This document shows positions 8,117 to 10,814 of a stretch of 10,814 nucleotides of DNA, piece by piece (positions within the stretch are counted from its first letter, which is position 1; each line of letters starts with the position of its first letter). The DNA is taken from NCBI GenBank assembly GCA_964555935.1, contig CAZKUN010000293.1, positions 1 to 10,814 of the forward strand, read 5' to 3'. The notes below the pieces were generated by a model, which worked only from the letters and a program-made list of their open reading frames with translations, made no database searches and was not told where the DNA came from. The position numbers and the translations under genes were made by a program. The DNA is from CAZKUN01 sp964555935. Lineage in GTDB: Bacteria > Armatimonadota > Zipacnadia > Zipacnadales > VGFC01.

Positions 8117-8123
8117 TATTACG

Positions 8124-9551
8124 ATGGCCGAAGAACTCGAAACGCAGGACCCCGAGACCACTGCCGAGACGTCAGAACCGGCGCAGTACAACCCGAAAAT
8201 GCTGTTCCTGCTGAGCTGTGTCTCGCTCGTCGTGGCGGCGATGGTCTTCGCCCTGCGGGCGACTATATTGGAGGATGTCGGCCTGGAATTCACGCTCGAC
8301 GCCGGAACGGTCGGCAAGGCCGCCGGCGCGGCGTTCCTCGGATTCGCGGCCTCCGTCTTCGTCGGCGCGGCGCTGTGTGACGTTATGGGCATGCGCTGCC
8401 TCCTGGGCCTCGCCGCGGTCTTCCACATCGGCGGCACACTGCTAGTAGTGTTCACGAGTAACCTGTTGGGGATCGCGAGCGCGTACACCATCCTCTACGC
8501 CGGCATGTTGATCGTCGGCCTGGCTCATGGGCTCGTTGAGGCGGTAATCAACCCGCTCTGCGCAACGCTCTACCCTGAGGACAAGACGCACAAGATGAAC
8601 GTCCTGCACGCGTGGTGGCCGGGCGGGATGATCATCGGCGGCCTGCTGGGATACGCGATGGGCAGCCTGGGCTGGGAGTGCCGCTTCGGGATGGTGCTCA
8701 TCCCGTCGGTGATCTACGGCATCATGGTCGCCGTGACCAAGTTCCCGCCGACCGAGCGCGCGGCAGCCGATGTGTCGACCAAGATCATGTGGAAAGAAGC
8801 GCTGCAGCCACTGTTCATCATCTGGTTCTTCATGATGTTCCTGACGGCCGCGATGGAGCTTGGGCCGGGTCAGTGGGTCGACGCAACGCTCAGCAAGACA
8901 GTCGGCTTCCAGGGCATTCTACTGCTCGTATACGTGAGCGGGCTGATGTTCGTCCTGAGACACTTCGCGGGGCCAATCGCGCACAAGCTGTCGCCAATTG
9001 GCCTGATGTGGGTGTCATCCATTCTCGCGGGCATCGGCCTGTTGGCGCTGAGCGCCGCCAACTCGCCCTTCACCGGGATACTGGCCGCAACAATCTGGGC
9101 GGCCGGGGTCTGCTACATGTGGCCCACCATGCTTGGCGTTTGCTCCGAGCGCTTCCCCAAAGGCGGCGCCTTGTTGCTGGGCCTCATGGGGACGGCGGGC
9201 AACCTCTCGATCTACTTCGTGCTGCCGGCAATGGGCAGGATCTACGACAAATACACGCAGAAAGCTCTGGGCGCCGGCGCGGACCTGCAAGCCCTGATGG
9301 GGGACGTCGCGGCAGAAGTGCCAGGCGCCGCCGAGCAGCTTGAGGCCGCGCGAACCGTCGGCGCGCCCTACGCGTTCCGATATGTTGCCGGCGCAGCCGT
9401 CATTTTGGTGATAGTCTTCGGAGCAATCTGGCTCTGGGACAAGTCCCGAGGCGGCTACAAAGCCGAGCGTCTCGGCGAGGATGGGCAAGTAGAATCCGAC
9501 GAAGTCGATGCCACCGAGCAAGGGATGAGAGAAGAATCCACGCCGCTCTGA
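8124..9551 (+). CDS. Major facilitator superfamily permease
   Basis: Encodes 475 residues. An acidic, soluble N-terminus (1-24) is followed by about twelve hydrophobic helices: roughly 26-45, 62-85, 91-111, 113-135, 166-184, 187-206, 225-246, 262-281, 291-312, 315-337, 347-370 and 414-438. The helix 4-5 region GLAHGLVEAVINPLCATLYP and MNVLHAWWPGGMIIGGL resembles sugar-type MFS carriers (FucP-like and related groups), where glycine-rich helix 5 and a conserved asparagine/proline in helix 4 are common. An unusual loop of about 40 residues with helical, alanine-rich character separates helices 11 and 12. The C-terminal tail (about 439-475) is charged and acidic. The gene is divergent from the Gfo/MDR oxidoreductase pair, so the likely cargo is the substrate of those enzymes, a sugar, polyol or sugar acid; this is inference from context. 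It ends before a strong bidirectional terminator. Confidence 0.9.
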   Translation: MAEELETQDPETTAETSEPAQYNPKMLFLLSCVSLVVAAMVFALRATILEDVGLEFTLDAGTVGKAAGAAFLGFAASVFVGAALCDVMGMRCLLGLAAVFHIGGTLLVVFTSNLLGIASAYTILYAGMLIVGLAHGLVEAVINPLCATLYPEDKTHKMNVLHAWWPGGMIIGGLLGYAMGSLGWECRFGMVLIPSVIYGIMVAVTKFPPTERAAADVSTKIMWKEALQPLFIIWFFMMFLTAAMELGPGQWVDATLSKTVGFQGILLLVYVSGLMFVLRHFAGPIAHKLSPIGLMWVSSILAGIGLLALSAANSPFTGILAATIWAAGVCYMWPTMLGVCSERFPKGGALLLGLMGTAGNLSIYFVLPAMGRIYDKYTQKALGAGADLQALMGDVAAEVPGAAEQLEAARTVGAPYAFRYVAGAAVILVIVFGAIWLWDKSRGGYKAERLGEDGQVESDEVDATEQGMREESTPL

Positions 9552-9576
9552 GGACCCATCGCCATCACGCTAGCCA

Positions 9577-9607
9577 AAACGGCCCCGGCAGCTTGCCGGG
9601 GCCGTTT
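9577..9607. terminator. Bidirectional intrinsic terminator between the MFS gene and larC
   Basis: A perfect 14-bp inverted repeat, arms at 9577-9590 and 9594-9607, flanks a 3-nt loop (GCT). The stem core is GC-rich, with an A-run at 9576-9579 on one side and TTT at 9605-9607 on the other, so it can terminate both convergent transcripts. It fills most of the 85-nt space between the two stop codons. Confidence 0.88.
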
Positions 9608-9636
9608 CATGTTCGTAAGGTGGTGCTCTGCTCGTG

Positions 9637-10814
9637 CTACGGCTTCCGCTCGAAAGCCCACTGAGCCGCCGCCGCGACGGAGCCGACTGACACCCCGCCC
9701 TTCCTGGCCGCCACGAGACAGTCCTCGTACTCGGGCGAGGCGGTCTCCTCGCCACCCGGGCGCTCGGCAATCTTCACGCGGATCGCGCCATACGGCGTCT
9801 CCACCGTCTCATGCCGTCTCGGCAGGCACATTCGCTGCCACGATGACCGGCGCACTCCAAACGTCGTCGTGTTGGCGAAAATCGCCTCCGTCACTGCTGC
9901 CACGTCTTCGGGCGGGGCGAGTGCGGCCAGCATGATTGCCGGGCGGTTCTTCTTCATCTGAATCGGCGTCAGCCACGCGTCCATCGCTCCTGCTTCAAAG
10001 CACCGCTCAAGCGCCAGGGCAAAATGCTCAGCCGGCATGTCATCGATGTTGGCCTCAAGCACGACGACCTCGCGCGCCTCGGGCGCGACGGCGCCCGTGG
10101 TCTCCCCCACCACCACGCGCAACACGTTCGGGACGTCCTCCCACTCGCGAGTCCCCGCGCCATAGCCTATGGCCTCGACCGTCATCGGCGGCGGGGGGCC
10201 AAACGATTCGGCCAGCGTCACGGCCAGCGCCGCGCCGGTAGGCGTGACCGTCTCGCCATCCAGGTCCAGCGGAACGGTCGCGACGCCCTTGACCAATTCC
10301 GCGACCGCCGGAGGCGGAACAGGCAAACGCCCGTGCGCGCAGTCGACGAATCCATGCGATAGGGGAATCGGCGCGCTGGCAACGTGCTCCACTCCCAACA
10401 GCTCCAGCGCAACCGCCGCTCCGGCGACGTCGACCAGCGTGTCAATCCCACCCACCTCGTGGAAGTGGACCTCATCGACCGGCATCCCGTGGACTTGCGC
10501 CTCGGCCTCGGTGATCGCCGTCAGCACTGCCAGCGACCGTTTCACCGTCGCCTCGCTCAACCCGCCGGCCTCGATCGCGCCGGCAATGTCTTTCTGGCTC
10601 AGGTGGTCCGGAACATCCGCGCCTTCTTCGGCCAGCACTGACAGCTTCGTTCCCGCGATGCCCTTGCGCCAGACCTTCTCCGTCTCAATGCGCCACCCGC
10701 GGATCGGCAAGCCACTGAGGCCCTCCCGCACGGCGTCCACATCCACGCCCGCGTCGATCAGCGCGCCGAGCAGCATGTCACCGGCAATGCCTGCGAAACA
10801 GTCCAGGTATACAG
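9637..10814 (-). CDS. larC: Nickel-pincer cofactor biosynthesis protein LarC (nickel insertase), 5' partial
   Basis: Visible are 391 residues to a TAG at 9637-9639. The frame stays open to the window edge, where VYLDCFAGIAGDMLLGALIDAGVD matches the start of LarC (formerly DUF111), so only a few N-terminal residues are missing. HFHEVGGIDTLVD (visible residues 116-128), TPTGAAL, NIDDMPAEHF, TPIQMKKNRP and VETPYGAIRVK with SPEYEDC are characteristic family motifs spanning both the N- and C-terminal parts. LarC uses CTP to insert nickel into the pyridinium bis-thiocarboxylate mononucleotide built by LarB and LarE, making the cofactor of LarA-type racemases and epimerases. The reading frame is continuous, unlike the frameshifted larC1/larC2 arrangement known in lactobacilli. 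larB, larE or larA are not in the window and may lie beyond the right edge. Family assignment is firm. Confidence 0.94.
   Translation of the reverse strand, partial: VYLDCFAGIAGDMLLGALIDAGVDVDAVREGLSGLPIRGWRIETEKVWRKGIAGTKLSVLAEEGADVPDHLSQKDIAGAIEAGGLSEATVKRSLAVLTAITEAEAQVHGMPVDEVHFHEVGGIDTLVDVAGAAVALELLGVEHVASAPIPLSHGFVDCAHGRLPVPPPAVAELVKGVATVPLDLDGETVTPTGAALAVTLAESFGPPPPMTVEAIGYGAGTREWEDVPNVLRVVVGETTGAVAPEAREVVVLEANIDDMPAEHFALALERCFEAGAMDAWLTPIQMKKNRPAIMLAALAPPEDVAAVTEAIFANTTTFGVRRSSWQRMCLPRRHETVETPYGAIRVKIAERPGGEETASPEYEDCLVAARKGGVSVGSVAAAAQWAFERKP

Overview
This 10.8 kb window is high-GC, gene-dense bacterial DNA with short intergenic spaces. A 10-base run of N at 234-243 shows it comes from a scaffolded draft assembly, probably of an uncultured bacterium. 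The gene mix is a large multidomain glycoside hydrolase, a membrane-anchored HEAT-repeat protein, a Gfo/Idh/MocA dehydrogenase next to a zinc-less MDR dehydrogenase, an MFS permease and LarC. It resembles heterotrophic Planctomycetota or Armatimonadota-type genomes, but this placement is a low-confidence guess from gene content. No rRNA, tRNA, CRISPR array, insertion sequence or phage gene was seen.

Layout. (1) Positions 1-3226, plus strand: the 3' part of a giant clan GH-A-like glycoside hydrolase, interrupted only by the N-run; removing the Ns restores one continuous frame. A strong hairpin follows its stop codon. (2) 3303-5860, plus strand: a two-gene unit in which a HEAT-repeat protein overlaps guanine deaminase (guaD) by an ATGA junction. 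(3) 5914-7950, minus strand: a Gfo/Idh/MocA oxidoreductase followed 15 nt later by an MDR dehydrogenase-like protein. (4) 8124-9551, plus strand: a 12-TM MFS permease transcribed divergently from the oxidoreductase pair across a 173-nt spacer that holds an inverted repeat. (5) 9577-9607: a perfect 14-bp hairpin, likely a bidirectional terminator. (6) 9637 to the window end, minus strand: larC, cut by the window edge a few residues short of its start.

How the genes may work together (inference). The MFS permease and the two oxidoreductases look like a small uptake-and-oxidation module for a sugar, polyol or sugar acid of unknown identity. The upstream glycoside hydrolase fits a carbohydrate-degrading lifestyle, but hairpins and strand changes put it in a separate transcript. 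guaD is a purine-salvage or catabolism gene whose coupling to a HEAT-repeat membrane protein is unexplained. larC implies that the host makes the nickel-pincer nucleotide cofactor for a LarA-type racemase or epimerase encoded elsewhere.

No clearly new defence or mobile system was found. The least explained items are the unusual glycoside hydrolase, the HEAT-guaD pair and the zinc-less MDR/Gfo pair with its divergent permease.
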